Positions 35,177 through 44,270 of a stretch of DNA of 56,850 bases are shown one piece after another. Every line of letters begins with the position of its first letter. Position 1 is the stretch's first letter. The notes under the pieces were generated by a model. It saw nothing but the letters and a program-made list of their open reading frames with translations. It was not told the origin of the DNA and ran no database searches. The stretch is from Acidimicrobiaceae bacterium. GTDB taxonomy: Bacteria; Actinomycetota; Acidimicrobiia; Acidimicrobiales; Aldehydirespiratoraceae. The stretch is taken from assembly GCA_009843735.1 (NCBI GenBank), contig VYCW01000100.1, positions 1 to 56,850 on the forward strand, given 5' to 3'. Both the position numbers and the translations under genes were made by a program.

Positions 35177-36571
35177 ATGAGCGAGCGGGAGCGCATCGAC
35201 ACCCTCATCAAGGGCTGGTACGTGGTGACCATGAACCCGACCCGCGACATCATCCGCCACGGCGCGGTCGCCATCAGGGGCAACGAGATCGTGGCCGTGG
35301 GCAAGGCGTCGGACCTGGAGGCGGCCTACGACGCGGCCGAAACGGTGGGCGGCGACCGGTTCGTGGTCACCCCCGGCCTGATCAACACCCATATCCACAT
35401 CACCGGCGAGCCCCTCACGAGGGGCTACGTGCCCGACGACACTCCCTTCGAGGAGAACGTGTTCATGTGGCTTTGCCCCCTCTACTCGGTGTACACCGCG
35501 GAGGAGGAGCGGCTGTCGGCCCAGCTCGCCGCGGTCGAGATGCTCAAGTCGGGCACCACCACGTTCCTGGAGGCCGGGACCATCCGCTTCACCGACGAGG
35601 TCATGGACGGGCTGGTGGAGGCCGGCATCCGGGGCCGCATCGGCAAGTGGGTGTGGGACCTGCCGCCCGAGCCCGACGTCTATCGCCAGAGCACCGACAC
35701 CGCCATCGCCAACCTCAACGACACCATCGAGCGCTACCGCGGCACCGCCGGCGGCCGCCTGGAGGCCTGGTCGATGGTGGTGGGCCACACCACCTGCTCC
35801 GATCCGCTGTGGCGGGCCGCCCGGGAGGCCGCCGACCATCACGGCGTGGGCCTCAACTTCCACATGAGCCCGGCCAAGCTCGACCCCGACGGGTTCATCG
35901 CCGAGTTCGGGCAGCGACCCATGATCCACCTGGGCGAGCTGGGCGTGCTCGGGGCCGACACCTCCATGACTCACTGCGTCCACGTCGACGACAACGAACT
36001 CGACGTGATGGCCGCGGCCGGCTGCTCGGTGGAGCACTGCCCGACCACCGCGCTCAAGGTCAGCTACGGCGTCACCCAGATCGGCAAGATCCCGGAGATG
36101 GTGATGCGGGGCATCAACGTGAGCATCGGCATAGACGGCAACAACGCCTCCAACTACGCCGACATGCACCGGGCCACCTACCTGGTGGCCGGGCTGTTCA
36201 AGGACGCCCGCATGGACCCCCAGATGTTCCCGGCCGAGAAGGCCTACGAGATGGCCACCCTCGGCGGTGCCCGCACCATGCTCATGGAAGACGAGATCGG
36301 CTCGCTGGAGGCGGGCAAGAAGGCCGACGTGGTGCTGCACGACACCGACCGGCCCGAGTGGCGGCCCCTGCTCAACGTGATGAACCAGCTGGTGTGGTCA
36401 GCCGACGGCAGGGGAGTTCACACCGTGTTCGTGGACGGCGCCAAGGTGGTCGACGGCGGCCGCATGACCACCATCGACGAGGACACCTTCTACGCCCGCT
36501 GCCAGGCCGCCGGCGAGGCCATCACCGCCCGCTCCGGTCTCCCCGACAAGGCCAAGTACCCCATGCTCTAG
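35177..36571 (+). CDS. Metal-dependent amidohydrolase (chlorohydrolase/deaminase-like), copy 2
   Basis: A 464-residue paralogue of the protein at 25165. Metal ligands: H72-x-H74 (NTHIHITGEP), H229 (LNFHMSPAK), H266 (SMTHCVHVDD) and D320 (GIDGNNASNY). An AGGAGA ribosome-binding site precedes the ATG. The segment ENVFMWLCPLYSVYTAEEE and the GNNASNYADMHR loop differ from copy 1, so a different substrate is likely. The reaction is expected to be hydrolytic deamination or ring/side-chain hydrolysis of a heterocycle. It ends 4 bp before the convergent YeiH-type gene. Confidence 0.93.
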   Translation: MSERERIDTLIKGWYVVTMNPTRDIIRHGAVAIRGNEIVAVGKASDLEAAYDAAETVGGDRFVVTPGLINTHIHITGEPLTRGYVPDDTPFEENVFMWLCPLYSVYTAEEERLSAQLAAVEMLKSGTTTFLEAGTIRFTDEVMDGLVEAGIRGRIGKWVWDLPPEPDVYRQSTDTAIANLNDTIERYRGTAGGRLEAWSMVVGHTTCSDPLWRAAREAADHHGVGLNFHMSPAKLDPDGFIAEFGQRPMIHLGELGVLGADTSMTHCVHVDDNELDVMAAAGCSVEHCPTTALKVSYGVTQIGKIPEMVMRGINVSIGIDGNNASNYADMHRATYLVAGLFKDARMDPQMFPAEKAYEMATLGGARTMLMEDEIGSLEAGKKADVVLHDTDRPEWRPLLNVMNQLVWSADGRGVHTVFVDGAKVVDGGRMTTIDEDTFYARCQAAGEAITARSGLPDKAKYPML

Positions 36572-36575
36572 CCCG

Positions 36576-37853
36576 CTACAGGTCGGGCACCGCGAAGACC
36601 GAGCCGCCGAACAGCAGCCAGGCCAGCAGCAGCGTCCACGCCACGTTGGCGGCCTGGGCGAGCACGAACGCGATGGCGGGCCGGCCGCCCTGCATCGACA
36701 GCAGGTCGCGCAGCCGGGTCTCCAGGCCGATGCACACGAACGCCAGCGCGAACAGCCACGTCCTCATGCCCTTCAGCACGCTTGAGGTGGCGTCCACCAG
36801 CGCGTCGCTGAGCCCGAAGGAGAACAGCAGCGACGTCGCCAGGAAGCCGAGCACGAACTTGGGGAACCGCTCCCAGATCACCGCCGCCGACACCTCGGGC
36901 GTGTCCGCCCCCGAGGCGCCGCCCCGCACCGTCCACCAGACCGACAGGCCGAAGGCGGCCACGCCCAGCAGGGCGTTCTGGGAGAGCTTGACGATGGTGG
37001 CCGCGTTGGTGGCCGAGTCTCCGATGCTCTCACCGGCCACCACCACCGCTCCGGTGGTGTCGATGGTGCCGCCGATCCAAGCCCCGCCGACGATGTCCGA
37101 CAGCCCGAGCCAGTCCACCGCCAGGGGCATCAGGATCATCATCGGCGCGGCCACCACCAGCACCAGCGAGGTCACGTACGAGAGCTTCTTGCGGTCCCCG
37201 GCGATGGCGCCGCAGGCCGCGATGGCGGCCGACACCCCGCAGATCGACACCGCGGTGGCCATCATGGCCGAGAACTCCTCGTCCACCCTGAGCTTGCGGG
37301 CGATCCAGAAGCACAGGTACCAGATCACTGCGATGACCGCGGCGGCCTGCACCATGCCGTACATGCCGGCCTCAAGCACCCGGCTGAACAGCACGCTCGA
37401 GCCCAGGATCACCAGTCCGGCCTTGATGTAGTACTCGGTGCGCATGGCGGCGCGGAGCCAGTCCGGCACCCCGATCACGTTGGAGATGAACAGGCCCAGT
37501 GCCAGCGAGGTGATGGCGTAGTTGACGCCGCGGTTGCTCAGGGCGGAATCGCAGGACACAGCCCGTGCCGCCCAGGCCAGCACGAACAGCCCGGCGAAGC
37601 CCGGAGCGAAGCCGCGGACCGAGCCGTCCATGAGCCGGACTCCGGTGAGGCACAGCACCAGCAGCGCGGCGCCGACCCCCAGCGTCGTTGCCAGGCTGCT
37701 GCCGGAGAACAGCCCGCCCACACCGTCGCTGCACGACAGGCCGGCCTTCTCCGGTCGGACCCCTACCACGACAAGAGCGATGATGGCGGCGCCCATCCAC
37801 ACCGAGACCCAGTCCTCGGCGCGCAGCAGGCTGCTCATGGCCCCCTTCGCCAT
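36576..37853 (-). CDS. YeiH-family putative sulfate/sulfonate exporter
   Basis: A 425-residue integral membrane protein with about 11-12 hydrophobic segments and the YeiH (PSE family) signatures: YYIKAGLVILGSSVLF, MMATAVSICGVSAAIAACGAI, and GAWIGGTIDTTGAVVVAG. Relatives are predicted to export sulfate or sulfonate-derived anions, mainly from gene context. The protein starts at an ATG (37853) facing the VOC gene at 37913 across 59 bp. It is a single-gene minus-strand unit between plus-strand neighbours. Confidence 0.92.
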   Translation of the reverse strand: MAKGAMSSLLRAEDWVSVWMGAAIIALVVVGVRPEKAGLSCSDGVGGLFSGSSLATTLGVGAALLVLCLTGVRLMDGSVRGFAPGFAGLFVLAWAARAVSCDSALSNRGVNYAITSLALGLFISNVIGVPDWLRAAMRTEYYIKAGLVILGSSVLFSRVLEAGMYGMVQAAAVIAVIWYLCFWIARKLRVDEEFSAMMATAVSICGVSAAIAACGAIAGDRKKLSYVTSLVLVVAAPMMILMPLAVDWLGLSDIVGGAWIGGTIDTTGAVVVAGESIGDSATNAATIVKLSQNALLGVAAFGLSVWWTVRGGASGADTPEVSAAVIWERFPKFVLGFLATSLLFSFGLSDALVDATSSVLKGMRTWLFALAFVCIGLETRLRDLLSMQGGRPAIAFVLAQAANVAWTLLLAWLLFGGSVFAVPDL

Positions 37854-37912
37854 GGCCCCAAACCTAGAGGCCGAGCCGATAGGAGCGAATGGATGAGCGG
37901 TAGGGTCGGGCC

Positions 37913-38278
37913 ATGGCAGAGTTCAGAGTCATCTTCGTCGCCAACGACTACGACGGCACCGTGGGGTTCTTCACCGACGTGATGGGCCTGGAGGTGGAGC
38001 GATCCTTCGGCGAGATCTTCAGAGGGACGATCCTGCGGGCCGCGGACGGCCGCATCGAGGTCATCGAGGACGGCGGCGGATGGGACCGGCCCGGGGTGTC
38101 GGGCGTCTCGGTGTCATGGGAGATCACCGACGCCGACGCCGAGCACGCCCGGCTGGTCGCCGCGGGCGCCGAGATCGTGCGCCCGCCTGAGATGCAGCCG
38201 TGGGGCCACAAGAGCCTCGAGGTGGCCGCCCCCGATGGCCTGAGGATCATCCTCTTCGAAATAGTCACCGCCCAGTAG
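37913..38278 (+). CDS. VOC-family protein
   Basis: A 121-residue single-domain VOC protein: FRVIFVANDYDGTVGFFTDVMGLE opens the first module, and GVSVSWEITDADAEHARLVAAG plus EVAAPDGLRIILFEI make the second. The signature turn is APDGLR. It precedes the luciferase-like oxidoreductase by 16 bp and is probably co-transcribed with it. No specific activity can be proposed. Confidence 0.87.
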   Translation: MAEFRVIFVANDYDGTVGFFTDVMGLEVERSFGEIFRGTILRAADGRIEVIEDGGGWDRPGVSGVSVSWEITDADAEHARLVAAGAEIVRPPEMQPWGHKSLEVAAPDGLRIILFEIVTAQ

Positions 38279-38294
38279 CGGCTAGACAGTCGCC

Positions 38295-39221
38295 ATGCGA
38301 TTCGGATTCTGGGCATCGACCAAGAACGATTGGGAACACATACTGGCGGTTAGCCGGGCCGCGGAGGCCAGCGGCTGGGACGGCCTGTGGCTGCCGGATC
38401 ACTTCATGCCGCCGGAGGCGGGCTACGGCGACGAGCCGCCCGGCATCCCCCCTGAGCTGCTGCCCAACCACGAGTGCTGGACGCTGATGGCTGCCCTGGC
38501 CATGGCCGTGCCCCGGGTGAGGATCGGGGCGATGGTCACCGGCAACACCTACCGCCATCCAGCGGTGCTGGCCAAGCAGGCCGCCTCCCTCGACCATGTC
38601 AGCGGGGGACGCTTGGTGCTCGGTCTAGGCGCGGGATGGCAGGAGAACGAGCACCGCCGCTACGGCATCGAGTTCGGCACCGTCCGAGACCGGGCCGACA
38701 TGTTGGATGAGGCCTGCGCGGTGATCTCCGGCCTGTTCGCCAACGAGCGCACCGACTTCGACGGGGTCCACTACCGGCTTCAGGGCGCTCCGCTGGTGCC
38801 CAAGCCTTTGCAGGATCCGCTGCCCATCATGATCGGCGGCAGAGGCGAGCGCCGCACGGTCCCGACCATGGTGCGCTGGGGTCACGAATGGAACGGATGG
38901 TGCACACCCCGGGACATGGGTCACTACAACGCGCTCATCGATCGGCTCTGCGAGGCCGCCGGCCGGGATCCGCGAACCATCGCACGCTCGGCCGCGACGC
39001 TTCTGTTCCTGTGCGAATCCGAGGCGGAGGTGGCCCGGGTTAGAGCCGAACCGACCGGGTATCCCCGGCTGATCGGCACGCCCGATCAGCTTGTCGAGCG
39101 GGTGGCCCGCTACGCCGCGGCCGGAACCGACGAGCTGATCATCCCCGATTTCAACCTGGCGCCCGAGCAGACCGCCGAGATCGTTGAGCGCTTCATGACC
39201 GAGGTAGTCGCCGCCCTGTGA
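38295..39221 (+). CDS. LLM-class flavin/F420-dependent oxidoreductase
   Basis: A 308-residue luciferase-like monooxygenase-fold (TIM barrel) protein. Typical pieces: MRFGFWAS, RAAEASGWDGLWLPDH, VRIGAMVTGNTYRHPAVLAKQAASLDHVSGGRLVLGLGAGW, and IMIGGRGERRT. The GNTYRHPAVLAKQAA cis-peptide region is typical of F420-using members in actinobacteria, though FMN cannot be excluded. It probably carries out a hydride-transfer reduction or dehydrogenation on an unknown substrate. It sits behind a VOC gene and 70 bp before the class III aminotransferase. Confidence 0.92.
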   Translation: MRFGFWASTKNDWEHILAVSRAAEASGWDGLWLPDHFMPPEAGYGDEPPGIPPELLPNHECWTLMAALAMAVPRVRIGAMVTGNTYRHPAVLAKQAASLDHVSGGRLVLGLGAGWQENEHRRYGIEFGTVRDRADMLDEACAVISGLFANERTDFDGVHYRLQGAPLVPKPLQDPLPIMIGGRGERRTVPTMVRWGHEWNGWCTPRDMGHYNALIDRLCEAAGRDPRTIARSAATLLFLCESEAEVARVRAEPTGYPRLIGTPDQLVERVARYAAAGTDELIIPDFNLAPEQTAEIVERFMTEVVAAL

Positions 39222-39291
39222 ACGGTTGCGGGGGCTCCCGGCGGCGGCCCGCGCTAGCGTCCGGCGGCGTAGCCACCATGGGAGTAGCGCA

Positions 39292-40749
39292 ATGACCGAG
39301 ACTGTGTTCGACAGGGACGTGCCCGCGGTGGTGCAGTCCGCACCGAGCCGCTTCGACGCCTACGACACCGCCGACCTGTGGCGCAAGGACGTCGACCACT
39401 ACATCCATCCCTTCACCGACTTCGCGGTGTGGGACTCCGAGGGAGCCCTGGTGATGGCCGAGTCGGAGGGCGCCTACGTCTACGACTCCGACGGCCGGCG
39501 CTACCTCGACGCCCAGGGCGGGCTGTGGTGCGTCAACGCCGGCTACGGCCGGGCCGAGATAGCCGACGCCATGGCCGAGCAGGCCCGCAAGCTGGCCTAC
39601 TACTCGCCGTTCACCAACACCACCTCGGTGCCGGGCGCCACCCTGGCCCACAAGCTGGCCTCCCTGGCGCCGGGAGACCTCAACCACGTGTTCTTCGGCC
39701 TGTCCGGGTCGGATGCCAACGACACCGCAGTGAGGATCATCCACTTCTACTTCAACCGTCTCGGCCAGCCCGACAAGAAGACCATCATCACCCGGGTGAA
39801 CAGCTACCACGGCTCCAGCTACCTGGCCATGTCGCTCACCGGGGTGGCCTACGACCACATCGGTTTCGACATCATCGGCGAGCCGCTCATCACTCGGGTG
39901 GAGGGCCCCGACATCTACCGGCGATCCGACGGCATGACGCCCGCCGAGTACACCGACCACCTTGTCGACGAGTTCAGGACCAAGGTCGAGGAGCTGGGCG
40001 CGGAGAACGTGGCCGCCTTCTTCGCCGAGCCGATCATGGGCGCGGGCGGGGTGCTGGTGCCGCCGCCCGGCTACCTGCCCCGGATGCGGGAGGCCTGCCG
40101 GGAGTTCGGGATCCTCTACGTCTCCGACGAGGTGGTCACCGCCTTCGGCCGGCTCGGCCACTTCTTCGCCAGCAAGGACGTGTTCGACATCCAGCCCGAC
40201 ATCATCAGTTCCGCCAAGGGACTCACGTCCGGGTACGCGCCGCTGTCGGCCAGCCTGCTGTCCGACGAGATCTACGAAGTGATCTCGGTGCCGCAGGCGC
40301 CCGGCGCGGAGTTCGCCCACGGCTACACCTACTCGGGTCACCCGGTGTCGTGCGCAGCCGCTCTGGCCAACATCGAGATCTTCGAGCGTGAGGACCTTTG
40401 CGGACACGTGCGACGGGTAGGCCCCTACTTCGAGGAGCGTCTGCGCACCCTCAGCGATCTGCCCATCGTGGGCGACATCCGCGGCAAGTGCTTCATGATG
40501 TGCCTGGAGAACGTGGCCGACACCGAAACCAGGGAGATGTTCCCACCCGAGGTGGAGATCGGCCGGCGCATCTCCGACGCCTGCGACGCTCGGGGCCTGC
40601 TGGTGCGTCCCATCGGACGCCTCAACGTGCTGTCGCCGCCGCTAGTGCTGACCACGGACCAGATCGACTGGCTGGTCGACACGCTGCGGGCCGGCATCGA
40701 GGAGGTCATGGCCGGCCTCGAGCGCGAGGGCCTCTGGAGGGGCGACTGA
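39292..40749 (+). CDS. Class III PLP-dependent aminotransferase (omega-amino acid:pyruvate type)
   Basis: A 485-residue fold-type I aminotransferase. The PLP lysine is K309 in SSAKGLTSGYAPLSA; the cofactor aspartate is in LYVSDEVVTAFGR; the N-terminal substrate loop reads GLWCVNAGYGR. It acts on omega-amino groups (beta-alanine, taurine, polyamine or similar) with pyruvate or 2-oxoglutarate as acceptor. The ATG at 39292 is preferred: it follows GGGAGTAGC and is where similarity begins, although the frame is open to 39226. With a sulfate-exporter-like gene nearby, taurine-like substrates are conceivable, but this is speculation. Confidence 0.93.
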   Translation: MTETVFDRDVPAVVQSAPSRFDAYDTADLWRKDVDHYIHPFTDFAVWDSEGALVMAESEGAYVYDSDGRRYLDAQGGLWCVNAGYGRAEIADAMAEQARKLAYYSPFTNTTSVPGATLAHKLASLAPGDLNHVFFGLSGSDANDTAVRIIHFYFNRLGQPDKKTIITRVNSYHGSSYLAMSLTGVAYDHIGFDIIGEPLITRVEGPDIYRRSDGMTPAEYTDHLVDEFRTKVEELGAENVAAFFAEPIMGAGGVLVPPPGYLPRMREACREFGILYVSDEVVTAFGRLGHFFASKDVFDIQPDIISSAKGLTSGYAPLSASLLSDEIYEVISVPQAPGAEFAHGYTYSGHPVSCAAALANIEIFEREDLCGHVRRVGPYFEERLRTLSDLPIVGDIRGKCFMMCLENVADTETREMFPPEVEIGRRISDACDARGLLVRPIGRLNVLSPPLVLTTDQIDWLVDTLRAGIEEVMAGLEREGLWRGD

Positions 40750-40752
40750 GGT

Positions 40753-40858
40753 TAAGGGCGCATGCGCCGTTAGCCTGTGGATATCCAGCCGGGACGTCCG
40801 GCTGGCGGGTTCGCAGACGGGTGTTGGTTCTTCCGGTCATCGTGAACCGACCCGACAC
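40753..40858 (+). promoter_or_regulatory. Structured leader of the DEAD-box helicase gene
   Basis: The 182 bp between the aminotransferase and the helicase holds three dyads. At 40753-40772 an imperfect palindrome centres on GGCGCATGCGCC. At 40785-40805 an 8-bp stem CCAGCCGG/CCGGCTGG encloses the loop GACGT. At 40821-40858 GTGT plus GGTTC pairs with GAACC plus ACAC. No U tract follows any of them. DEAD-box helicase genes often carry long structured leaders controlled by cold or by the helicase itself; whether that holds here is inference. Confidence 0.4.
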
Positions 40859-40931
40859 CAGCAAGGCCTCCTGACTCATCGAGGCGCCACCGAACCTGTG
40901 ACTGGCCTGCACGACGCGGGCAAGGAGAGAA

Positions 40932-42293
40932 ATGTCCCCCACCTTCGCCCAGTTGGGCGTACCCGAATCCATAGGCCGCGCCCTCGCGCAGCGCGGCATC
41001 AACGAACCGTTCGAGATCCAGTCGGCCGTCCTGGCCGACGCCCTGGCCGGATACGACATCTGCGGCCGCGCCCCCACCGGGTCAGGCAAGACCCTGGCCT
41101 TCGGCATCCCGCTGGTTGCCAACGTCGACCGGGCCGTGCCGCACGAGCCCAGGGCACTGGTTCTGGCTCCCACCCGCGAGCTGGCCGACCAGATCAAGAC
41201 CGAGGTCCAGTCCTTCGCCGGAAGTATCCGAGTGGCCGTCGTCTACGGCGGTGTGGGCTACGACGCCCAGCGCAGGGCGCTACGCCGGGGCGTCGACATC
41301 CTGGTGGCCTGCCCCGGCCGCCTCGAGGACTTGATCGATCAGCGAGAGGTCAGCCTGTCCGCAGTCGACAGAGTCGTCATAGACGAAGCGGACCGGATGG
41401 CCGACATGGGGTTCATCCCCGCGGTGCGGCGCCTGCTCGACCAGACCGCGCCGGAGCCGCAGACGATGCTGTTCTCAGCCACGCTCGACGGTGATGTGGC
41501 GTCGCTCACCCGTGACTACCAGTACCGCCCCGTCCGCTGCGAGGTCGGCGAGGAGACGCCCGACGTCGTGGCGGCCGACCACGTGTTCTGGAACGTGGCC
41601 AACAACGAACGCACCGAGGTCACCGCCGACGTGGTGTCGGCCTCCGGCTCGGCGATCGTGTTCTGCCGGACCCGCCACGGCTGCGACCGGCTGGCCCGCC
41701 GGCTCGATCGGATGGGCCTCCAGACGGCCGCGATCCACGGCGGACGCAGCCAGAACCAGCGGACCCGGGCACTGGAGGCCTTCGCGGCCGGCAGGGTCCA
41801 GGCGCTGATCGCCACCGATGTCGCCGCCCGGGGCATCCATGTGGAGGGCGTTGACGCTGTCATCCACTACGACGCTCCTGCCGACCACAAGACCTACCTC
41901 CATCGCTCGGGACGGACCGCGAGGGCCGGCAAGGGCGGTGTCGTGGTGTCGCTGGTCCAGCCCGATCAGGTCAAGGAACTGCGGCAGATGCAGCGCGAGC
42001 TCGACATCCAGCAGCCGGTCACCGATGTGGATCTGAGTGCCGTCCGGCGGCTCGACGGTGGCGTGGATCGCGCCGTGGCTCCCGCTGTTCGGGCCGAGAA
42101 GAAGCGTCAGCCCGCGGCGGACTCGCGGCCGCGACGCACCGGTCCCAAGCCGCGAGGCTCGGCCCCCAAGCCGCGACCTCGCAAGTCTCAGCGCCCAGGC
42201 GCTAAGAACCAGTCACGTCGCCGTCGGAACAACAACCGCAGGCCGAGGCCGGCCAACACCCGCAAGCAGACACTGGCCAAGACGGGCACCTGA
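40932..42293 (+). CDS. DEAD-box ATP-dependent RNA helicase
   Basis: A 453-residue helicase with all core motifs: Q motif (FAQLGV ... Q30), motif I APTGSGKT (47-54), Ia PTRELA (80-85), II DEAD (151-154), III SAT (172-174), and HRSGRTARAG as motif VI near residue 325. The last 65 or so residues form a very basic, Arg/Lys/Pro-rich tail suited to non-specific RNA binding. A strong AAGGAGAG site precedes the ATG. It unwinds short RNA duplexes in ribosome assembly or RNA decay, commonly in the cold. It stands alone between a structured leader and a convergent SDR gene. Confidence 0.96.
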   Translation: MSPTFAQLGVPESIGRALAQRGINEPFEIQSAVLADALAGYDICGRAPTGSGKTLAFGIPLVANVDRAVPHEPRALVLAPTRELADQIKTEVQSFAGSIRVAVVYGGVGYDAQRRALRRGVDILVACPGRLEDLIDQREVSLSAVDRVVIDEADRMADMGFIPAVRRLLDQTAPEPQTMLFSATLDGDVASLTRDYQYRPVRCEVGEETPDVVAADHVFWNVANNERTEVTADVVSASGSAIVFCRTRHGCDRLARRLDRMGLQTAAIHGGRSQNQRTRALEAFAAGRVQALIATDVAARGIHVEGVDAVIHYDAPADHKTYLHRSGRTARAGKGGVVVSLVQPDQVKELRQMQRELDIQQPVTDVDLSAVRRLDGGVDRAVAPAVRAEKKRQPAADSRPRRTGPKPRGSAPKPRPRKSQRPGAKNQSRRRRNNNRRPRPANTRKQTLAKTGT

Positions 42294-42298
42294 TCTTC

Positions 42299-43009
42299 CT
42301 AGGCCCAGGCCTCCAGGCGGCAGCCGATCAGCAACTCCGACACCGACGCGGTGTTGGGTAGCGCGATCACCGTGGCCACCAGATCGGCCACGTCTTCGGG
42401 CTGGGTGATGGTGTCGTCGTCGGGATCCATCATGTCGGTGGCCACCGGACCGGGGCAGATGGCAGTCACCCGGACGCCGTCGTCCCAGCCGATCTGGCGG
42501 ATCGCGTGGGACAGGGCGAGCAGCGCGTACTTGGTCATGGAGTAGCCAACGATCGAGTCGCCCTTCACCCGCTTGGCCGACAGCGAGGCCATGTTGACCA
42601 CCCGGCCCGACCCGGACCGGCGCAGATGGGGCAGCGCCTGCCGGATGAGCCGCAGCGGTCCCTTCACGTTCACGGCCCACATCTCGTCGAGCACGGCCTC
42701 TTCCACGCTCTCAAGCCCGGTTCGGTCGACGATGCCGGCGTTGTTGACCAGCACGTCGATGCCTCCGAAGTGGTCGACGGTGGCCTGCACCCAGTCGCGA
42801 GCCGAGTCGAAGTCGGTGGCCTCGTGGTAGTTGAGCAGCACCCTGTCGGGTCCGATGTCGGGCGCGACCTGAGCCAGGGCATCCAGCCGGCGGGCTCCGA
42901 GGCTGAGCCGGTACCCGTCGGCGGCCAGCCTCGTCGCGATGGCGGCTCCCATGCCCCGGTTGGCCCCCGACAGCATCACCACCCGGCCATCTGCGCTGAT
43001 TGAACTCAT
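42299..43009 (-). CDS. Short-chain dehydrogenase/reductase (SDR)
   Basis: A 236-residue classical SDR. Cofactor loop GANRGMG (15-21), NNAG (89-92), catalytic serine in MASLSAKR (142/144) and Y156-x3-K160 (GYSMTK) are all present. The arginine following the first glycine suggests NADP(H) preference. It oxidises or reduces an unknown hydroxyl/keto substrate. It starts at the ATG at 43009 and converges on the helicase gene with a 5-bp gap. Confidence 0.94.
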   Translation of the reverse strand: MSSISADGRVVMLSGANRGMGAAIATRLAADGYRLSLGARRLDALAQVAPDIGPDRVLLNYHEATDFDSARDWVQATVDHFGGIDVLVNNAGIVDRTGLESVEEAVLDEMWAVNVKGPLRLIRQALPHLRRSGSGRVVNMASLSAKRVKGDSIVGYSMTKYALLALSHAIRQIGWDDGVRVTAICPGPVATDMMDPDDDTITQPEDVADLVATVIALPNTASVSELLIGCRLEAWA

Positions 43010-43229
43010 CGCCTACCTCGAATCCTGGTCGAACTCATGCGGGCGCCGCCCCGATGGGGCGCCACCCGCACCGCCGATTATCGTCGGCCGGCGTGCGGGG
43101 GGCGAAGCGGGGCGCCAGAGGCCGAGCGGATGAGGCGGCACCATTGCCACGACCCCGAGAGGCTCTGAGCGAGGCCGTGGCCCGAGCGGCCCGTGAGCGA
43201 AGCGAACAAGAGCGGGGAACCGCCGACCT
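43010..43229. other. Intergenic region between divergent SDR and LLM genes, no gene seen
   Basis: This 220-bp gap is the largest in the window. It must hold promoters for the SDR (minus) and LLM (plus) genes, but I could not pick convincing hexamers in such GC-rich sequence. A short hairpin CGCCCC/GGGGCG with loop GAT lies at 43047-43061. A plus-strand open frame through the gap has no ribosome-binding site or recognisable family and is not called. Confidence 0.5.
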
Positions 43230-44255
43230 ATGACGGTCACGCTGGAGGCCGAGATCAGCCCGGGCATGGGCCCGGACGCCTGCGTCGAGTTGGCGAGACG
43301 GTGCGAGCGGGCCGGGTTCGACCGGTTCGGCCTGTCGGACGTGGTGTTCTGGCCCGACTGCTTTGTGTTGCAGGGCCTGGTCGCCCAGGCCACCAGCCGG
43401 ATCCATATCGGCTCGATGGTCACCAACCCCTACTCCCGCCACCCGGCGATGCTGGCCGGCGCGGTGGCCACCCTCCAGGAGCTGTCGGGCGGGCGCATGT
43501 TCCTCGGCATCGGCGTGGGCGCCGGGCTGGAGGACCTCCGGATCGACTACCCGAGGCCGGTGCGAGCGCTGCGTGAGGCCATCGTCGGCATCCGGGGCCT
43601 GCTGGCGGGCGGGACGGTCGACTTCGACGGGGAGATGTTCCCCATCGACGGTGGCCGGCTCGTGCGCCCGCCCGAGGTGCCGGTGCCGATCTCGGTGGGC
43701 ACCCGCAGCCCCCAGGTGATGCGCCTGGCCGGTGAGCTGGCCGACATCGCCCTGGTGGGGGCCCGGCACTTCACACCGGAGATCGCCCGGCAGTACCGCG
43801 GCTGGCTGTCCGAGGGCGCCGCCCGATCCGGCCGCGAGCTGGCCGACATCGACGTAGCCCCCCGCCTCACCCTGTGCGTGTCGGCCGACGGCGACCTGGC
43901 CCGGCGGTCGGTGGTGCGCTACGTGGCCCACTATCTCGCCATCATCCGGCCCGCCGAGATGGATCCCGACCGGCTGGCCGCCATCGACGACGCCTTGGGC
44001 CGGGCCACCGGCTGGTACTTCGACCTGGACCGCTTCGACCCGCCGGAGCTGTTCGACCTGGTCACCGAGGACTGGATCCGCCGCTACGCGATAGCCGGAG
44101 CGCCCTCGGAGATCCCCGAGCAGGTGAAGACGGTCACTGATCTGGGCTTCAGCAGCGCCAGCTTCAACCTGGCTGCAGTTCTGCGCCCCTCCGCGGCCGA
44201 GGGCTACGCCGAGACCATCGACGGCTTCGCGTCGGTGATCGACGACTGCCGCTAG
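43230..44255 (+). CDS. LLM-class flavin/F420-dependent oxidoreductase (methylene-H4MPT-reductase-like)
   Basis: A 341-residue luciferase-like TIM-barrel oxidoreductase, a different subtype from the one at 38295. Seen: GFDRFGLSDVVFWPD, RIHIGSMVTNPYSRHPAMLAGAVATLQELSGGR, GIGVGAG, and VPISVGTRSPQVMRLAGELAD, the last being typical of Mer-like F420 enzymes. A 75-residue C-terminal extension after VAPRLTLCVS is largely helical. The substrate is unknown. It ends 15 bp before the second palindromic element (44271). Confidence 0.92.
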   Translation: MTVTLEAEISPGMGPDACVELARRCERAGFDRFGLSDVVFWPDCFVLQGLVAQATSRIHIGSMVTNPYSRHPAMLAGAVATLQELSGGRMFLGIGVGAGLEDLRIDYPRPVRALREAIVGIRGLLAGGTVDFDGEMFPIDGGRLVRPPEVPVPISVGTRSPQVMRLAGELADIALVGARHFTPEIARQYRGWLSEGAARSGRELADIDVAPRLTLCVSADGDLARRSVVRYVAHYLAIIRPAEMDPDRLAAIDDALGRATGWYFDLDRFDPPELFDLVTEDWIRRYAIAGAPSEIPEQVKTVTDLGFSSASFNLAAVLRPSAAEGYAETIDGFASVIDDCR

Positions 44256-44270
44256 CGATTCCGCCCGCTG

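Noticed and set aside
40753-40772. GGCGCATGCGCC palindrome as terminator of the aminotransferase gene
   Set aside because: The palindrome has almost no room for a loop and no following U tract; reported only as part of the helicase leader.
43000-43233. 77-codon plus-strand frame in the SDR-LLM intergenic region
   Set aside because: No ribosome-binding site, Arg/Ala-rich low-complexity product, no family resemblance; overlaps the SDR start and the LLM start.
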